Below are positions 1-10,783 of a stretch of 64,000 nt of DNA, one piece after another (position 1 is the first letter of the stretch; every line of letters begins with the position of its first letter). Under the pieces are notes generated by a model that saw only the letters and a list, made by a program, of their open reading frames with translations, made no database searches and was not told the DNA's origin. A program made the translations under genes and the position numbers. Origin of the DNA: Azonexus sp. (GTDB lineage Bacteria > Pseudomonadota > Gammaproteobacteria > Burkholderiales > Rhodocyclaceae); assembly GCF_023150235.1 (NCBI RefSeq), contig NZ_JAKLLH010000014.1, forward strand, positions 62,001 to 126,000, read 5' to 3'.

Positions 1-683
1 CCGTAGAAAAGCTGCAGGGCGGCGCCGGCGGCATCGTAAGCCTGTTCCGGCCGGCTCTCGTCGCGACAGGTATTGATGAAGCGGCCGCCGGTTGTGGCGC
101 AGGACTGGCAGGCCGTACCGTTGCCGCCGCAGGCGGCGGAAATCTGGGCGTGCGCGGCGGGCAGGTCGTTCCGGTAGAAAATCTGTGCTGCTGGAAGGAA
201 TTCGCGATACCAGCGGTAAAGCGCGTCGCTGACCGCCGTCTTGACGACGCCGTCGTTGTAGCCATGAAATAGCCAGACACGTTGTCGCGCCAGGTTTTCC
301 AGCGGATCGATCAGCTTCCAGCCGGCCCAGCTCCGGGTCGAGGAGACCATGTTGCGCATCTCGGCGTCGCCGATGGTCTTGGCCGGATACGATGGATCGC
401 CCTGCATGCAGCGGGCAATGGCGCGGCTGACACTGGCGCCGGCCCAGGCATCCTTGCCGGCGCAGAAGTAGGGGCCGCCGGCGGTTGCCGCCACGCCGCG
501 CACCTGCGCCGAATGGGCGACGCCGAACTGAACCGCCATGAAGGCGCCGGACGAGATGCCCGAGACGCTGGTCTGGCTCAGGTCGATATTCAAGGCTGGC
601 AACGGAGGGGCCGCGATCGCACCGTCGCCAAGGGAAAGCGAGGCGAGGAAAAAAGCGGCGGCAAGAAAGCGCGACAGGGCCAT
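1..683 (-). CDS. Secreted short-chain PHA/PHB depolymerase-like esterase, 3' end outside the window
   Basis: The reverse strand reads from an ATG at 683 into the window edge, giving at least 227 residues without a stop. The N-terminus is a typical signal peptide (MALSRFLAAAFFLASLSLG, ending near AIAAPP). It is followed by SVSGISSGAFMAVQF, a G-x-S-x-G serine hydrolase elbow typical of extracellular polyhydroxybutyrate depolymerases with the catalytic domain near the N-terminus. WLFHGYNDGVVKTAVSD further on resembles the catalytic aspartate region. Cysteine pairs (FCAGKD, RCMQGD, CQSCATTGG) fit a periplasmic or secreted disulfide protein. It probably cleaves PHB or related esters. The substrate is inferred from the family, and the catalytic histidine lies outside the window. 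Confidence 0.75.
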   Translation of the reverse strand, partial: MALSRFLAAAFFLASLSLGDGAIAAPPLPALNIDLSQTSVSGISSGAFMAVQFGVAHSAQVRGVAATAGGPYFCAGKDAWAGASVSRAIARCMQGDPSYPAKTIGDAEMRNMVSSTRSWAGWKLIDPLENLARQRVWLFHGYNDGVVKTAVSDALYRWYREFLPAAQIFYRNDLPAAHAQISAACGGNGTACQSCATTGGRFINTCRDESRPEQAYDAAGAALQLFY

Positions 684-691
684 GAAGAAAC

Positions 692-717
692 TCCCGGATT
701 CGGAACGAATGCCGGGA
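692..717. other. Inverted repeat just upstream of the depolymerase-like gene
   Basis: Arms 692-702 and 706-717 pair over about 11 bp with one bulged base and a three-base loop. The hairpin ends 9 bases before the ATG at 683 on the minus strand, so in mRNA it would sit in the 5' leader next to the ribosome binding site. No function can be assigned from sequence alone. Confidence 0.35.
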
Positions 718-773
718 ATTATCGCATCGTCAATGCCGGCCAATGCCATGGGCAATGAAAAAATATGCCGTCT

Positions 774-1664
774 TCAGGGGGCGGCCCACTGCTCGATCAG
801 CTGCGCGACGGCCTCCGGCTGGTCGTGGTGCAACATGTGGTCGGCGTTTTCGATCCAGGCTTCTTCCAGTTGGGAAAAACAGCTCTGGCGGGCTTCCCAG
901 TCACCGGGGCGGCTGGCGAAGTCCTTGACGATCCAGGATTCCCGTGCGGCGACCCAGAGTACCGGGCAAGTGATTTGCCGCCAGATCGCCATCGATTCTT
1001 CCAGTCGGAACAGGTAGGGTGAAAAAATCTTGTGCCATGGGTCGCCGTTCCAGATGATGCCATGGCGGCGTTCGCCCGCCTTGTTCTCGCCTTCGCCGAC
1101 CCGGCCCAGGTGCTTGGCCAGATATTCGGCACGTTCCGGCGGCAGGAAGCGGTCGTCGCGCAGCAGCCGGCGGGCAAAGGCCTGGCGATCGGCGTGTACG
1201 TGCATGCGCGGCCGCTGCCCGAGCTGACCGAGCCACTGGCGATAGCGTTCCGGGGCCATTTCGGGCGACATCGGTGCGATACCGAAGCCTTCGAGAGCTA
1301 TCAGTCGTTCAACCCGTTCCGGGCGAATTCCGGCGTAGAGGCAGGCAAGAATGCCGCCCATGCTGTGGCCTGCCAGGCGGACCGGGCCGGCCACGGCGTA
1401 GTGATCCAGAATTGCCTCCAGGTCGGCGATGTGCTCGGCAAAATGGTAGGGGCGGTCCAGCCATTGCGAGGGGCCGAAGCCGCGCCAGTCGGGGGCAATC
1501 AGGTTCCAGTCACCGGCCAGGCTGTCGGCGACGAATTGCCAGGAGGCGGAAACATCCATCCAGCCGTGGAGCAGGAATAGTGGTGGCGCTTCCGGATTGC
1601 CCCAGCGGCGAATGTGCAGGCGGATGCCGGGGAGGTCGAGGTATTCGGAACGGGAGGGCAGCAT
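774..1664 (-). CDS. Alpha/beta hydrolase
   Basis: A 296-residue alpha/beta hydrolase fold protein starting at MLPSRSEYLDLPG. The frame stays open 22 codons further upstream, but that extension is low-complexity and unlike the family. The oxyanion-hole motif is LLHGWMDVSASW, the nucleophile elbow is AGHSMGGILA, and the late histidine is in ENADHMLHHDQPEAV. There is no signal peptide, so it should be cytoplasmic. It is related to esterases, epoxide hydrolases and haloalkane dehalogenases, and the substrate cannot be told. It lies divergent from ubiA about 150 bases away and upstream of the depolymerase-like gene on the same strand. Confidence 0.8.
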   Translation of the reverse strand: MLPSRSEYLDLPGIRLHIRRWGNPEAPPLFLLHGWMDVSASWQFVADSLAGDWNLIAPDWRGFGPSQWLDRPYHFAEHIADLEAILDHYAVAGPVRLAGHSMGGILACLYAGIRPERVERLIALEGFGIAPMSPEMAPERYRQWLGQLGQRPRMHVHADRQAFARRLLRDDRFLPPERAEYLAKHLGRVGEGENKAGERRHGIIWNGDPWHKIFSPYLFRLEESMAIWRQITCPVLWVAARESWIVKDFASRPGDWEARQSCFSQLEEAWIENADHMLHHDQPEAVAQLIEQWAAP

Positions 1665-1811
1665 CTTCGGATCAGAGACAAAAGGAAGGGGCAAGGGTAG
1701 CGCGAAAGCGCTTGTACGGCGAAGCGGCAAAGCGTCAAGTGTCTGTCGCCGACCTGGCCTTTTCCCGGCCGCGTCAGGCGCAAGTCACAAATCTGCGAGT
1801 AAAATCGCAGG

Positions 1812-2693
1812 ATGGAATATCTGCAACTTCGTGACCGTTTGGGCGACTATTTCAGGCTGATGCGCCTCGACAAACCCATCGGCATCCTGCTTTTGCTCTG
1901 GCCGACGCTCTGGGGAGTCTGGCTGTCGGCGGACGGTCGACCGGAGTGGTCGGTATTCGTGGTTTTTTGCCTGGGCACGGTGCTCATGCGTTCCGCCGGC
2001 TGTGTCATCAACGACTACGCCGACCGCGATTTCGATCGTCACGTCGAACGGACCCGCGACCGCCCGCTGACCGCCGGCCGCGTAGCCAGCCGCGAAGCCC
2101 TGTTCCTCTTTGCCCTGCTCTCTCTGGCGGCTTTCGTCCTGGTCCTGGCCCTGGGGCGCGCGCTGGTGATCTGGCTGTCGCTGCCCGCGTTGCTCCTGGC
2201 GGCCAGCTATCCCTTCACCAAGCGTTTCCTCGCCATTCCGCAGGCCTATCTCGGCATTGCCTTCGGTTTCGGGATTCCCATGGCCTATGCCGCGCATCAG
2301 GATGGCGTTCCACTCCTGGCCTGGGTCTTGTTGCTGGCGAATGTTTTCTGGGCCGTGGCCTACGATACCGAGTATGCGATGGTCGACCGTGACGACGATT
2401 TGAAAATCGGTATCCGGACTTCGGCGATCACTTTTGGCCGCTTCGATGTATTGGCGGTGATGATCTGCTATGCGGCAACCCTGGTTCTCCTGGCCGGGGT
2501 CGGCATTCAGGCCGGCATGGGCCGCATCTATTTCGCAGCGCTGCTGCTGGCGGCGGGAATCATGGGCTGGCACTGGACCCTGATTCGCGGGCGCGAGCGC
2601 ATGGCCTGTTTCAAGGCTTTCCTGAATAACAACTATGTCGGGTTGGCAGTGTTTGTCGGGATCATTCTCGACTACCGCTTCGCACATCACTGA
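1812..2693 (+). CDS. ubiA: 4-hydroxybenzoate polyprenyltransferase
   Basis: UbiA attaches the polyprenyl chain to 4-hydroxybenzoate in ubiquinone biosynthesis and is an integral inner-membrane enzyme. The 293-residue protein has the usual length and about eight to nine hydrophobic segments. It has both aspartate-rich prenyl-diphosphate/Mg motifs: [20 protein letters not shown] near residue 70 and [12 protein letters not shown] near residue 190. A six-base-pair hairpin (1793-1798 with 1805-1810) lies directly in front of the ATG and overlaps the GCAGG ribosome binding site. The next genes on the strand are a PilZ protein and ubiD, the following decarboxylation step of the pathway. Confidence 0.95.
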   Translation: MEYLQLRDRLGDYFRLMRLDKPIGILLLLWPTLWGVWLSADGRPEWSVFVVFCLGTVLMRSAGCVINDYADRDFDRHVERTRDRPLTAGRVASREALFLFALLSLAAFVLVLALGRALVIWLSLPALLLAASYPFTKRFLAIPQAYLGIAFGFGIPMAYAAHQDGVPLLAWVLLLANVFWAVAYDTEYAMVDRDDDLKIGIRTSAITFGRFDVLAVMICYAATLVLLAGVGIQAGMGRIYFAALLLAAGIMGWHWTLIRGRERMACFKAFLNNNYVGLAVFVGIILDYRFAHH

Positions 2694-2729
2694 CCGGAAA
2701 GCCTTTCGTGGGGAGAGGGGGGTGACAGA

Positions 2730-3719
2730 ATGTTGGACGATGGCAAGAAATACGTCAGATTGACGCTCGACGACATCGAGATCGGCAAGCCGCTGCGCTG
2801 GGCTATTTACAACGGCGACAAGGATTTGATCTTTGGCCGGGGAGAGGTCATTCCAACCCGGGCCGAGGCCGAGGCGGCAATCGGCAAGGGCTGGTTTCGC
2901 GTGTTTCAGGATGGCGACCCGGCACCCGTGGCGCAAGGCATCCGGCCGCTGACTTCGCGTGTCGAGCGCAGTCCCTTGCGCGATGCCGTGATCGCACAGC
3001 AGCAGAGTGCGGCGAGCGCGCCGGCCACCGCAGCGGCCACTGCCCAGGCGGCGGCTCGAAAGCCGGATCGGCCGGGCGTGGTGGCGCTCGAGGCTTCGCG
3101 TATTCAGGTGGGCGATGCCGTCCAGCTGCAGGGTTCGGCCGATGCCAGCCTGCGCTACCTGGTGCGCCTGATCGGCTACGCCAAGAACTCCGGCGTGATC
3201 GTCAGCGTTCCCGAACTCAACGGTGCGCCGGTGATGTTGCGCGAAGGGCAAGCGTTTGTCGGACGCTTCTTTTCCGGCCTAAGTGCCTACGCTTTCCCGA
3301 CCAGCGTCCTGCGCCAGACCAATGTCCCCTATCCGCATCTGCATCTGACCTATCCACGCGAGGTGAGTGTTCAGGAAGTGCGCAAGAGCCCGCGTATCGA
3401 CACCGACCTGATTGCAGCGCTCAGTCTGCCTTCGGGCAAGGAGGGGGCTGGCAAGATCATCGATTTGAGTGCAACGGGGGCCGGCTTGCGTACCCGGAGC
3501 GCAATCGCTGCCAAGGGCGATGTGATTCAGGCCAAGTTCAAGGTCAGCGTTCAGGGGCTGGATACGGTACTGGCGCTGACGGCCGAAGTCTGCAATGCCC
3601 GAGCCGACCCGGAGCAGCTCATGCCGCACTTTCTCGGCCTGCGTTTCCGGGAGGTTGAGGCCGCGACGCAATTTGCCCTCACGGCCTATGTTTATGGGCG
3701 CCTGGTCGGCGAGAATTGA
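2730..3719 (+). CDS. PilZ-domain c-di-GMP receptor, flagellar-brake (YcgR) type
   Basis: A 329-residue soluble protein. Residues about 1-65 form an uncharacterised N-terminal module, followed by an Ala-rich linker (about residues 90-120) and a YcgR-like N-domain (about 125-220). The C-terminal PilZ domain has both c-di-GMP binding elements: RKSPR (RxxxR) and DLSATGAG (DxSxxG). YcgR-type proteins slow or bias the flagellar motor when c-di-GMP is high, and that role is inferred here from domain order. The start follows a strong GGGGAGAGGGGGG ribosome binding site. It sits between ubiA and ubiD with short gaps, so co-transcription is likely although no functional link to ubiquinone is evident. 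Confidence 0.8.
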   Translation: MLDDGKKYVRLTLDDIEIGKPLRWAIYNGDKDLIFGRGEVIPTRAEAEAAIGKGWFRVFQDGDPAPVAQGIRPLTSRVERSPLRDAVIAQQQSAASAPATAAATAQAAARKPDRPGVVALEASRIQVGDAVQLQGSADASLRYLVRLIGYAKNSGVIVSVPELNGAPVMLREGQAFVGRFFSGLSAYAFPTSVLRQTNVPYPHLHLTYPREVSVQEVRKSPRIDTDLIAALSLPSGKEGAGKIIDLSATGAGLRTRSAIAAKGDVIQAKFKVSVQGLDTVLALTAEVCNARADPEQLMPHFLGLRFREVEAATQFALTAYVYGRLVGEN

Positions 3720-3737
3720 ACCTTCACGGAAGCTGAA

Positions 3738-5213
3738 TTGAAATACACCGATCTGCGCGACTTCATGTCGCAACTGGAAAAGGGTGGCGAGCTGAAACGC
3801 ATCGCCGTACCGATCGATACCTATCTGGAAATGACCGAGATTGGCGACCGCGTCTTGCGCTCCGGCGGTCCGGCCCTGCTCTTTGAGCAGCCGAAGACCG
3901 GCGAGCGCACACACGGCATGCCGGTTCTCGCCAATCTGTTCGGGACGCCACGCCGGGTGGCGCTGGGGATGGGCGAAGAGTCGGTCGCTGCCCTGCGCGA
4001 AGTCGGAAAATTGCTCGCCTATCTCAAGGAGCCGGAGCCGCCCAAGGGGTTCAAGGATGCCTGGGACAAGCTGCCGATGCTGAAAAACGTGCTCAACATG
4101 GCACCGAAAAAAGTCTCGTCGGCGCCGTGCCAGGAAATCGTCTGGGAGGGTCGGGACGTCGATCTCTCCCGCCTGCCGATCCAGCATTGCTGGCCGGGCG
4201 ACATCGCGCCGCTGATCACCTGGGGACTGGTGGTGACGCGCGGGCCGCACAAGAGCCGGCAGAATCTCGGCATCTACCGCCAGCAGGTGCTCGGGCCGAA
4301 CAAGCTGATCATGCGCTGGCTGGCGCATCGCGGCGGCGCGCTCGATTTTCGCGAGCATCAACTCGCCAACCCCGGCCAGCCCTTCCCGGTGGCGGTAGTG
4401 CTCGGCTGCGATCCGGCGACCATCCTCGGCGCGGTGACGCCGGTGCCCGATTCGCTGTCGGAATACCAGTTCGCCGGCCTGTTGCGCGGCGGCAAGACCG
4501 AATTGACGCAGTGTCTGGGCTCGACGCTGCAGGTGCCGGCGCGTGCCGAAATCGTCCTCGAAGGCGTGATCCATCCCGGTGAAATGGCGCTCGAAGGCCC
4601 TTACGGCGACCACACCGGTTATTACAACGAGCAGGCAGAATTCCCCGTTTTCACGGTCGACCGTGTCACGATGCGGAAAAGCCCGATCTACCACAGCACC
4701 TACACCGGCAAGCCGCCCGACGAGCCGGCGATTCTCGGCGTGGCGCTGAACGAAGTGTTCGTGCCGTTGTTGCAGAAGCAATTCACCGAAATCGTCGACT
4801 TCTACCTGCCGCCCGAAGGCTGTTCATACCGGATGGCCGTGGTCAGCATCAGGAAAGCCTATCCGGGCCATGCCAAGCGCGTTATGTTCGGTATCTGGTC
4901 CTTCCTGCGCCAGTTCATGTACACCAAGACCATCATCGTTGTCGATGATGACATCGATATTCGCGACTGGAAGGAAGTGATCTGGGCGATCACTACTCGC
5001 TTCGACGCGGTGCGCGACACGACGCTGGTCGACAACACGCCGATCGATTACCTCGATTTCGCCTCGCCGGTGGCCGGATTGGGCTCCAAGATGGGAATCG
5101 ATGCCACCAACAAGTGGCCGGGAGAGACCCGGCGCGAATGGGGACGGCCGATTGCGATGGATGCTGCGGTACGCGACCGCATCGATGCTTTGTGGGATAG
5201 CCTCGCACTCTGA
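3738..5213 (+). CDS. ubiD: 3-octaprenyl-4-hydroxybenzoate carboxy-lyase (UbiD)
   Basis: UbiD decarboxylates the prenylated hydroxybenzoate in ubiquinone synthesis using prenylated FMN supplied by UbiX. The 491-residue protein matches the family along its full length. Examples are [19 protein letters not shown] at the start, and [20 protein letters not shown] and [13 protein letters not shown] in the prFMN and metal region. The chosen start is TTG at 3738, because MKYTDLRDF is the conserved family N-terminus and no closer ATG exists. An exact 14-base palindrome CACGGTCGACCGTG lies inside the gene at 4652-4665, encoding the ordinary family sequence FTVDRVT. Confidence 0.95.
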   Translation: MKYTDLRDFMSQLEKGGELKRIAVPIDTYLEMTEIGDRVLRSGGPALLFEQPKTGERTHGMPVLANLFGTPRRVALGMGEESVAALREVGKLLAYLKEPEPPKGFKDAWDKLPMLKNVLNMAPKKVSSAPCQEIVWEGRDVDLSRLPIQHCWPGDIAPLITWGLVVTRGPHKSRQNLGIYRQQVLGPNKLIMRWLAHRGGALDFREHQLANPGQPFPVAVVLGCDPATILGAVTPVPDSLSEYQFAGLLRGGKTELTQCLGSTLQVPARAEIVLEGVIHPGEMALEGPYGDHTGYYNEQAEFPVFTVDRVTMRKSPIYHSTYTGKPPDEPAILGVALNEVFVPLLQKQFTEIVDFYLPPEGCSYRMAVVSIRKAYPGHAKRVMFGIWSFLRQFMYTKTIIVVDDDIDIRDWKEVIWAITTRFDAVRDTTLVDNTPIDYLDFASPVAGLGSKMGIDATNKWPGETRREWGRPIAMDAAVRDRIDALWDSLAL

Positions 5214-5263
5214 GCGGGCTCCATGATATGTTTTGACTTTGGCTATACACCACGGGGTAAGGC

Positions 5264-8131
5264 ATGCGGACAAATCTTCCGGTAACCCAGAAAGAGGTCA
5301 TGCTCAAGGAAGGGGAGATCATCGTCTCCAAGACGGATCTCAAGGGGCAGATAACTTATATTAATCAGACATTTCTCGACATTTCCGGGTTTTCACCGGA
5401 GGAATTGCTCGGGCAGCCGCACAACATCGTGCGTCATCCCGACATGCCCTCCGAGGCTTTTGCCGATCTCTGGCGCGACCTGAAGGAAGGTCGCCCATGG
5501 ACGGGCATGGTCAAGAATCGCTGCAAGAATGGCGATCATTACTGGGTGACGGCAACGGTGACCCCGATCCGGGAAGGCGGCCAGGTGACCGGTTACATGT
5601 CGGTGCGCCGGACCGTGAGCCGGCAGGCGGTCGAGACCTGTGAAAATGCCTACCGCGAATTCCGCGAGAATCGCGCCGGCAACAAGCGGATTTCCCATGG
5701 CACGGTGGTTTCCGGCAGCGAAGGCTTCCTGAGCAGCCTGTCGCTTGCCGCCAGACTGAAGACCAGCCTGACGGGCATGGTCCTGGTTGCGCTGATCGTC
5801 GCCGTGGTCGGCTGGCTGGGCTTGAGAGACCTGGAGCAGAATGTCGAGGAGTTGAATCGCGACAATCTGCTGCCGATGACTTCGCTGGCCCAGGTCGGCA
5901 AGCGGCTTTCGGACAATTCGACCCAGATTCTCCTCTCCTTGCAGCACGATCCGGACGGCCCGCACGTCAAGATGCACGATCATCCGCTGCAACGCCATCT
6001 CGATGCCATCGACAAGAACGTCGAAGTGATTACCACCGAGTGGGCGCGCGTCGAGCCGGCGATGAAGAGCGAAGAACAGCGCAAGGCTGCCGCTGCCTTT
6101 GCCGAAGTCAGGCAGCGTTACGTTAACGACGGCCTGAAGCCGGCGCGCAAGGCGCTGGCGGAAGGCCGTTTCGGCGATGCCAACACGATTCTCCTCAAGC
6201 AGATCAACCCGCTCTACACCGAAGCCTCCGAGAAACTGGACCTGGTTTACAAGCTGGAGATCCAGGCCGGGAGCGATTTCATCGCCGAGAGTGCCGAGCG
6301 AGCCAGGCATGCCCGCATCCAGATGATCCTGGTCGTGGCCCTGGCCTTGATCGGAGGCGCGCTGGTGGCGCGCAGCCTGCTGCGCCTGATCATGCGTTCG
6401 CTTGACGACATCGGCCTCAATCTGCAGGCCATTTCCAGCGGCGACTACACCCGCAGCGTCGATGCCTCTCGCAACGACGAGTTGGGCAAGGTCATGCAGT
6501 ACCTCCTCTCGATGCAGACCCAGCAGGGATTCAACGTTGCCGAGACCCGGCGCGTGGCGGAGGAGATGACGCGGATCAAGATCGCGCTCGACAATGTATC
6601 GACCGGGGTGATGATCGCCGATGGCAATCGCAACATCACCTACACCAATCATTCGGTGGTCGGAATCCTCAAGGGGGCGGAGACGGCGATCAAGTCGCAG
6701 TTGCCGAATTTCAACTCGGAGCGTCTGCTCGGGGTGAATATCGACTCCTTCCACAAGAATCCGGCACACCAGGCCGGCCTGCTCTCCGGTTTGCGGCAGC
6801 CGCATACGGCGGCCATCGAGATCGGTGGACGTCATCTGGTGGTAACCGCCAATCCGGTGATCAACGAAAGAGGCGAGCGTCTGGGGACGGTGGCCGAGTG
6901 GAAGGACCGTACGGCCGAGGTGCTCGTCGAGCAGGAAATCGCGCAGATCGTCAGTGCCGCGACTCTGGGCGAGCTCGGCATGCGTCTCTCCGTCGACGGC
7001 AAGACCGGTTTCTTCCAGACCCTGGCCAAGGATCTGAATCGTTTGCTGGATACCACCCAGCAGGCACTGAGCTCGACTTCCGAGGTTCTTTCGCGTGTCG
7101 CCGGCGGTGACCTGACCCAGACCATCGATGCCGATTTCTCGGGCATCTTCGGTCAGTTGAAGGAGGACACCAACCGCACCATCGAGCGCCTGCGCGAAGT
7201 GGTCGGCAGCATCAAGGATGCGACCGAGACGATCAACACCGCCGCCAAGGAAATCGCCGCCGGCAACAGCGACCTGTCGGCGCGTACCGAGGAACAGGCC
7301 TCGTCGCTGGAAGAAACCTCCAGCTCGATGGAGCAGCTCAACAGCACCGTGCGCCAGAATGCCGAGAACGCACGCCAGGCCAACGAACTGGCCAGTCGCA
7401 GCAATGAAATCGCCCTGCGCGGCGGACAGATGGTGAAGGATGTGGTCAGTACCATGAACGGCATCCAGGAAAGCTCGCAGCGGATTGCCGACATCATCGG
7501 CGTGATCAACGGAATCGCCTTCCAGACCAACATCCTCGCGCTCAACGCGGCGGTCGAAGCTGCCCGTGCCGGTGAACAGGGGCGTGGTTTTGCCGTGGTT
7601 GCCAGCGAAGTGCGCAATCTGGCACAGCGCTCGGCCAATGCCGCCAAGGAAATCAAGGAACTGATTGACGATTCGGTGGGCAAGGTCGATAGCGGCGCAC
7701 GCTTGGTCGGTCAGGCCGGAGCGACGATGGACGAGGTCGTGACCAGCTTCCAGCGCGTCGCGGCCCTGGTGACCGATATTTCCAATGCCAGCCGCGAGCA
7801 GAGCGCCGGGATCGAGCAGGTGACGCAGGCGGTGTCGCAGATGGATGAGGTGACGCAGCAGAACGCAGCCTTGGTCGAAGAAGCCTCGGCCGCGGCGGAA
7901 AGCCTGGAGGAGCAGGCGCAGGGGCTGGTCAGTGCCGTCGGCGTCTTCCGCCTCCACGCCGGAGCCATGCACCAGAGTGCTCCAGCCAGCCCGCCGCCGC
8001 CTCGCCCGGTTGCGCTTGCCCGCCCGACGGCCAGCGTTCCCGTTCAGCGTTCCGGCGGGCAAAAGCCGGCGCCGCTTCCGTCTTCGCCGGCCACGGACGA
8101 TTTCGACGACGACGAGTGGTCCGAGTTCTAG
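5264..8131 (+). CDS. PAS-domain methyl-accepting chemotaxis protein
   Basis: A 955-residue transducer. Residues about 10-125 form an Aer-type PAS domain ([31 protein letters not shown]). A first membrane segment lies near 165-187, a helical ligand domain follows, and the second membrane segment ([16 protein letters not shown]) is near 350. HAMP sequence, a second PAS-like module (about 430-540) and a long signalling coiled coil follow. The hairpin tip has the canonical [20 protein letters not shown]. The protein ends in DDDEWSEF, which fits the xWxxF tether for CheR/CheB after a Pro-rich linker. The PAS domain suggests redox or aerotactic sensing, but the ligand is unknown. The stimulus probably feeds a flagellar Che system outside this window. 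Confidence 0.9.
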   Translation: MRTNLPVTQKEVMLKEGEIIVSKTDLKGQITYINQTFLDISGFSPEELLGQPHNIVRHPDMPSEAFADLWRDLKEGRPWTGMVKNRCKNGDHYWVTATVTPIREGGQVTGYMSVRRTVSRQAVETCENAYREFRENRAGNKRISHGTVVSGSEGFLSSLSLAARLKTSLTGMVLVALIVAVVGWLGLRDLEQNVEELNRDNLLPMTSLAQVGKRLSDNSTQILLSLQHDPDGPHVKMHDHPLQRHLDAIDKNVEVITTEWARVEPAMKSEEQRKAAAAFAEVRQRYVNDGLKPARKALAEGRFGDANTILLKQINPLYTEASEKLDLVYKLEIQAGSDFIAESAERARHARIQMILVVALALIGGALVARSLLRLIMRSLDDIGLNLQAISSGDYTRSVDASRNDELGKVMQYLLSMQTQQGFNVAETRRVAEEMTRIKIALDNVSTGVMIADGNRNITYTNHSVVGILKGAETAIKSQLPNFNSERLLGVNIDSFHKNPAHQAGLLSGLRQPHTAAIEIGGRHLVVTANPVINERGERLGTVAEWKDRTAEVLVEQEIAQIVSAATLGELGMRLSVDGKTGFFQTLAKDLNRLLDTTQQALSSTSEVLSRVAGGDLTQTIDADFSGIFGQLKEDTNRTIERLREVVGSIKDATETINTAAKEIAAGNSDLSARTEEQASSLEETSSSMEQLNSTVRQNAENARQANELASRSNEIALRGGQMVKDVVSTMNGIQESSQRIADIIGVINGIAFQTNILALNAAVEAARAGEQGRGFAVVASEVRNLAQRSANAAKEIKELIDDSVGKVDSGARLVGQAGATMDEVVTSFQRVAALVTDISNASREQSAGIEQVTQAVSQMDEVTQQNAALVEEASAAAESLEEQAQGLVSAVGVFRLHAGAMHQSAPASPPPPRPVALARPTASVPVQRSGGQKPAPLPSSPATDDFDDDEWSEF

Positions 8132-8485
8132 CGGCCTCCCGGACGTGACCGGAGCGGTACCGAAGACCGGGGGCGCTTCCTCCCGCCAGCTTTCGGTACC
8201 TTCCTCGCCGCTGGCTGATCCGGTGCGAGCCGGATTCGTCTCCGTGGAGGGTGCATTCCCTGGCTTGTTTCCCGGAGAGCGGCTTCCCGTGCGCTTGTCT
8301 TGCCGTCGTGGCCACCGGGTGGACTTTCACGGTCCACTCGCCATCCGGGCAAATTTCTCCCGGCAATTCCCTCGGCCCCTCTTGCCAAGCGGTCTGCCTC
8401 ACCGAATACTAGGAACCTCTCGGACTTGCCCTGGCCGGATGCCGGAGCGATCCGCGACAAAGACAAAATAATGGAGGATGAAGAA
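8132..8485. other. Gene-free interval after the chemoreceptor
   Basis: About 350 bases without a convincing gene. It holds the inverted repeat at 8156-8200 behind the chemoreceptor. A second short inverted repeat at 8319-8337 (GTGGAC/GTCCAC, seven-base loop) is present, and the ribosome binding site of the CBS gene lies at the right edge. I see no clear -35/-10 pair. Confidence 0.5.
8156..8200 (+). terminator. Probable transcription terminator hairpin after the chemoreceptor gene
   Basis: Arms GGTACCGAAG (8156-8165) and CTTTCGGTACC (8190-8200) pair over 9-10 bp around a GC-rich loop of about 24 bases. It begins 24 bases after the stop codon at 8131. There is no long T-run, so it may be an mRNA-stabilising stem rather than a strict intrinsic terminator. 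Confidence 0.45.
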
Positions 8486-9070
8486 ATGACTCTTGCCGCT
8501 CGTGTGCGTACGCACAAACTTTCCCTCAACGCAACGCTTTGTGCCTCCGGCTTCAACCAGCTGGGCGCTGATTCTCCGGCCATCGAGGCGATGACCGACT
8601 TTGCCCGTGTTCCGGTGGTGAGCATCGCTGCCGATGCCGCGATGTCCGAGGCGCAGGCACGGATGATTTCGCGCGGGGTGCGTCTCTTGATGGTGACGGC
8701 CAGCGACGATGTCGTTGTCGGGCTGATCACCGCCCGCGATTTGCAGGGCGAACGCCCGATGCAGATCGTCCAGGCACGGGCCTGCTCGCGCGACGACTTG
8801 CTGGTCAAGGATGTCATGACCTCGATCGGCAGTATCGATACCCTGTATTTCTCCGAGGTATTGAATGCCCGGGTGATCGATATCCTCAACGGCTTGAAGG
8901 CCCTCGGGCGTCAGCACATCCTGGTCGAGGACGTCGATCCGATTAGCGGTGATCCGCGTGTGCGCGGCATCTTTTCGGCAACCCAGATTGGCCGGGCGCT
9001 CGGTGTGCCGGTGATCGGTTTCGAGTTGGCCAGTACCTTTGCCGAGATCGAGGCGGCGCTGGCCAACTGA
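8486..9070 (+). CDS. CBS-domain protein
   Basis: A 194-residue cytoplasmic protein made mainly of a tandem CBS pair. The first repeat runs through VPVVSIAADAAMSEAQARMISRGVRLLMV. The second begins at LLVKDVMTSIGSIDTLYFSEVL and ends in the RGIFSATQIGRALG region. CBS pairs usually bind adenine nucleotides and regulate a partner, and no partner domain is fused here. The start at 8486 is chosen because GGAG at 8473-8476 is well spaced to it. An in-frame ATG at 8471 overlaps that site and is less likely. Confidence 0.75.
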   Translation: MTLAARVRTHKLSLNATLCASGFNQLGADSPAIEAMTDFARVPVVSIAADAAMSEAQARMISRGVRLLMVTASDDVVVGLITARDLQGERPMQIVQARACSRDDLLVKDVMTSIGSIDTLYFSEVLNARVIDILNGLKALGRQHILVEDVDPISGDPRVRGIFSATQIGRALGVPVIGFELASTFAEIEAALAN

Positions 9071-9112
9071 CGCCGCTCCCGACCGTTATTGCCGTTTGAC
9101 GAAAGGCGCTTC

Positions 9113-10744
9113 ATGTCCGATGCCGGTAACCCGCGCGCTCTGGCGCTCCGTTGCAAACTGGTTTCCGCCCGTGAGGCGGTGGACCGGATTCCCGATCATG
9201 CGACGGTGGCCACCGGCGGTTTCGTCGGCATCGGCTTTGCCGAGAATATTGCCGTGGCGCTCGAGGAGCGTTTTGTCGAAACGCGGGCAGCCGATGTGCA
9301 CGGCCTTGGCAGTCCGCGTAACCTGACCCTGGTCTATGCCGCCGGCCAGGGCGACGGCAAGGAGCGCGGGCTCAACCACCTTGGCCACGACGGCTTGGTC
9401 GGGCGGGTGATTGGCGGTCACTGGGGCTTGGCACCGCGTCTGCAGGAACTCGCGGTCGCCAACCGGATCGAGGCCTACAACCTGCCGCAAGGCGTGATCA
9501 CCCACCTTTTCCGCGACATCGCCGCCGGCAAGCCGGGAACGCTGACTCGCGTCGGTCTGGGAACTTTCGTCGATCCTCACTTCGGTGGCGGCAAACTGAA
9601 CGGAAAAACCACGGTCGACCTTGTCCGGCGCATGGAAATTGACGGTGAGGATTATCTTTTCTACAAGGCCTTCCCGATCCACGTCGGGATCATCCGCGGT
9701 ACCACCGCCGATCCGGACGGCAACGTGACGATGGAGAAGGAGGCGCTGACCCTGGAAGCGCAGGCCATTGCGATGGCAGCGCACAACTCGGGCGGTATCG
9801 TGATCGTCCAGGTCGAGCGGATCGCCGAGCGCGGTTCGCTCAACTCCCGCCAGGTCAAGATCCCCGGCATCCTGGTCGACTACGTGGTGCTTGCCGAGAA
9901 AGCGGAATACCACCAGCAGACCTTCATCGAGCCCTATGACCCGGCTTTCGCCGGTGAAATCCGCGTACCGATGTCGGCCCTGGCAACGATGGAGATGAGC
10001 GAGCGCAAGATCATCGCCCGCCGTGCCGCGCTCGAGTTGAGCGCCGGCGCCGTCGTCAATCTCGGTATCGGCATGCCCGAGGGCGTGGCCAGCGTTGCCG
10101 CCGAGGAGGGGGTGATCGACCTGCTGACCTTGACCGCCGAACCCGGCGTGATCGGCGGCATTCCGGCCGGCGGCCTCAACTTCGGTGCCGCGACCAATGC
10201 CCAGGCGATCATCGATCAGCCCAGCCAGTTCGATTTCTACGATGGCGGCGGGCTCGATATTGCCTTTCTCGGCCTGGCGCAGGCCGACCGTGAAGGCAAT
10301 CTCAATGTTTCCAGGTTCGGCCCCCGCCTCGCGGGAGCCGGTGGCTTCATCAATATTTCGCAGAACGCGAAAAAGGTGGTTTTTGTCGGCACATTTACTG
10401 CCGGCAGGCTCGAAATCACGGTCGACGGCGAAAAACTGCATATTTTGCAGGACGGCTCGGCGCACAAGTTCGTCGATGCCGTCGAGCATCGCACCTTCAG
10501 CGGCTCCGAGGCGGCCAGGCATGGCAAGGAAGTCCTCTACATCACCGAGCGCTGTGTTTTCCGCCTTGGTCGCGAGGGGCTGGAGCTGGTCGAGATCGCA
10601 CCCGGCGTCGATCTTCGGCGCGACATCCTCGAGCGGATGGACTTTTCGCCGCGGATACTGCAGCCGCCGCGCTTCATGGATCCTTGTATTTTTGCCCCCG
10701 GCCCCATGGGCCTGCGCGACCGCCTTGCCGCTAGCCGGGCCTGA
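9113..10744 (+). CDS. Acyl-CoA:acetate/3-ketoacid CoA-transferase, YdiF/propionate CoA-transferase type
   Basis: A 543-residue single-chain class I CoA-transferase that moves CoA between short-chain acids. The alpha half has [12 protein letters not shown] and the glycine-rich [12 protein letters not shown]. The beta half has [18 protein letters not shown] and [18 protein letters not shown], in which the Glu of TAEPG is the expected catalytic thioester residue. Length and one-polypeptide alpha-beta fusion match YdiF and propionate CoA-transferase rather than two-subunit SCOT. The start is ATG 9113 behind GAAAGG. The exact acid pair is unknown. It follows the CBS gene by 42 bases and is probably co-transcribed with it. 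Confidence 0.85.
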   Translation: MSDAGNPRALALRCKLVSAREAVDRIPDHATVATGGFVGIGFAENIAVALEERFVETRAADVHGLGSPRNLTLVYAAGQGDGKERGLNHLGHDGLVGRVIGGHWGLAPRLQELAVANRIEAYNLPQGVITHLFRDIAAGKPGTLTRVGLGTFVDPHFGGGKLNGKTTVDLVRRMEIDGEDYLFYKAFPIHVGIIRGTTADPDGNVTMEKEALTLEAQAIAMAAHNSGGIVIVQVERIAERGSLNSRQVKIPGILVDYVVLAEKAEYHQQTFIEPYDPAFAGEIRVPMSALATMEMSERKIIARRAALELSAGAVVNLGIGMPEGVASVAAEEGVIDLLTLTAEPGVIGGIPAGGLNFGAATNAQAIIDQPSQFDFYDGGGLDIAFLGLAQADREGNLNVSRFGPRLAGAGGFINISQNAKKVVFVGTFTAGRLEITVDGEKLHILQDGSAHKFVDAVEHRTFSGSEAARHGKEVLYITERCVFRLGREGLELVEIAPGVDLRRDILERMDFSPRILQPPRFMDPCIFAPGPMGLRDRLAASRA

Positions 10745-10783
10745 CGCCGCACGGCCGGCAAGCCGGCGCGGCGGCGCCGTGCA

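Noticed and set aside
1785..4781. Long minus-strand frames opposite ubiA, the PilZ gene and ubiD
   Set aside because: All three plus-strand genes are complete with conserved motifs; the reverse frames have no domain-like sequence.
5393..8062. 889-codon minus-strand frame opposite the chemoreceptor
   Set aside because: It is the antisense shadow of an intact PAS chemoreceptor, with low-complexity composition and no plausible ribosome binding site.
8300..8485. 62-codon N-terminal extension of the CBS protein
   Set aside because: It is Pro/Arg-rich and lacks conservation-like sequence; a strong ribosome binding site lies before 8486.
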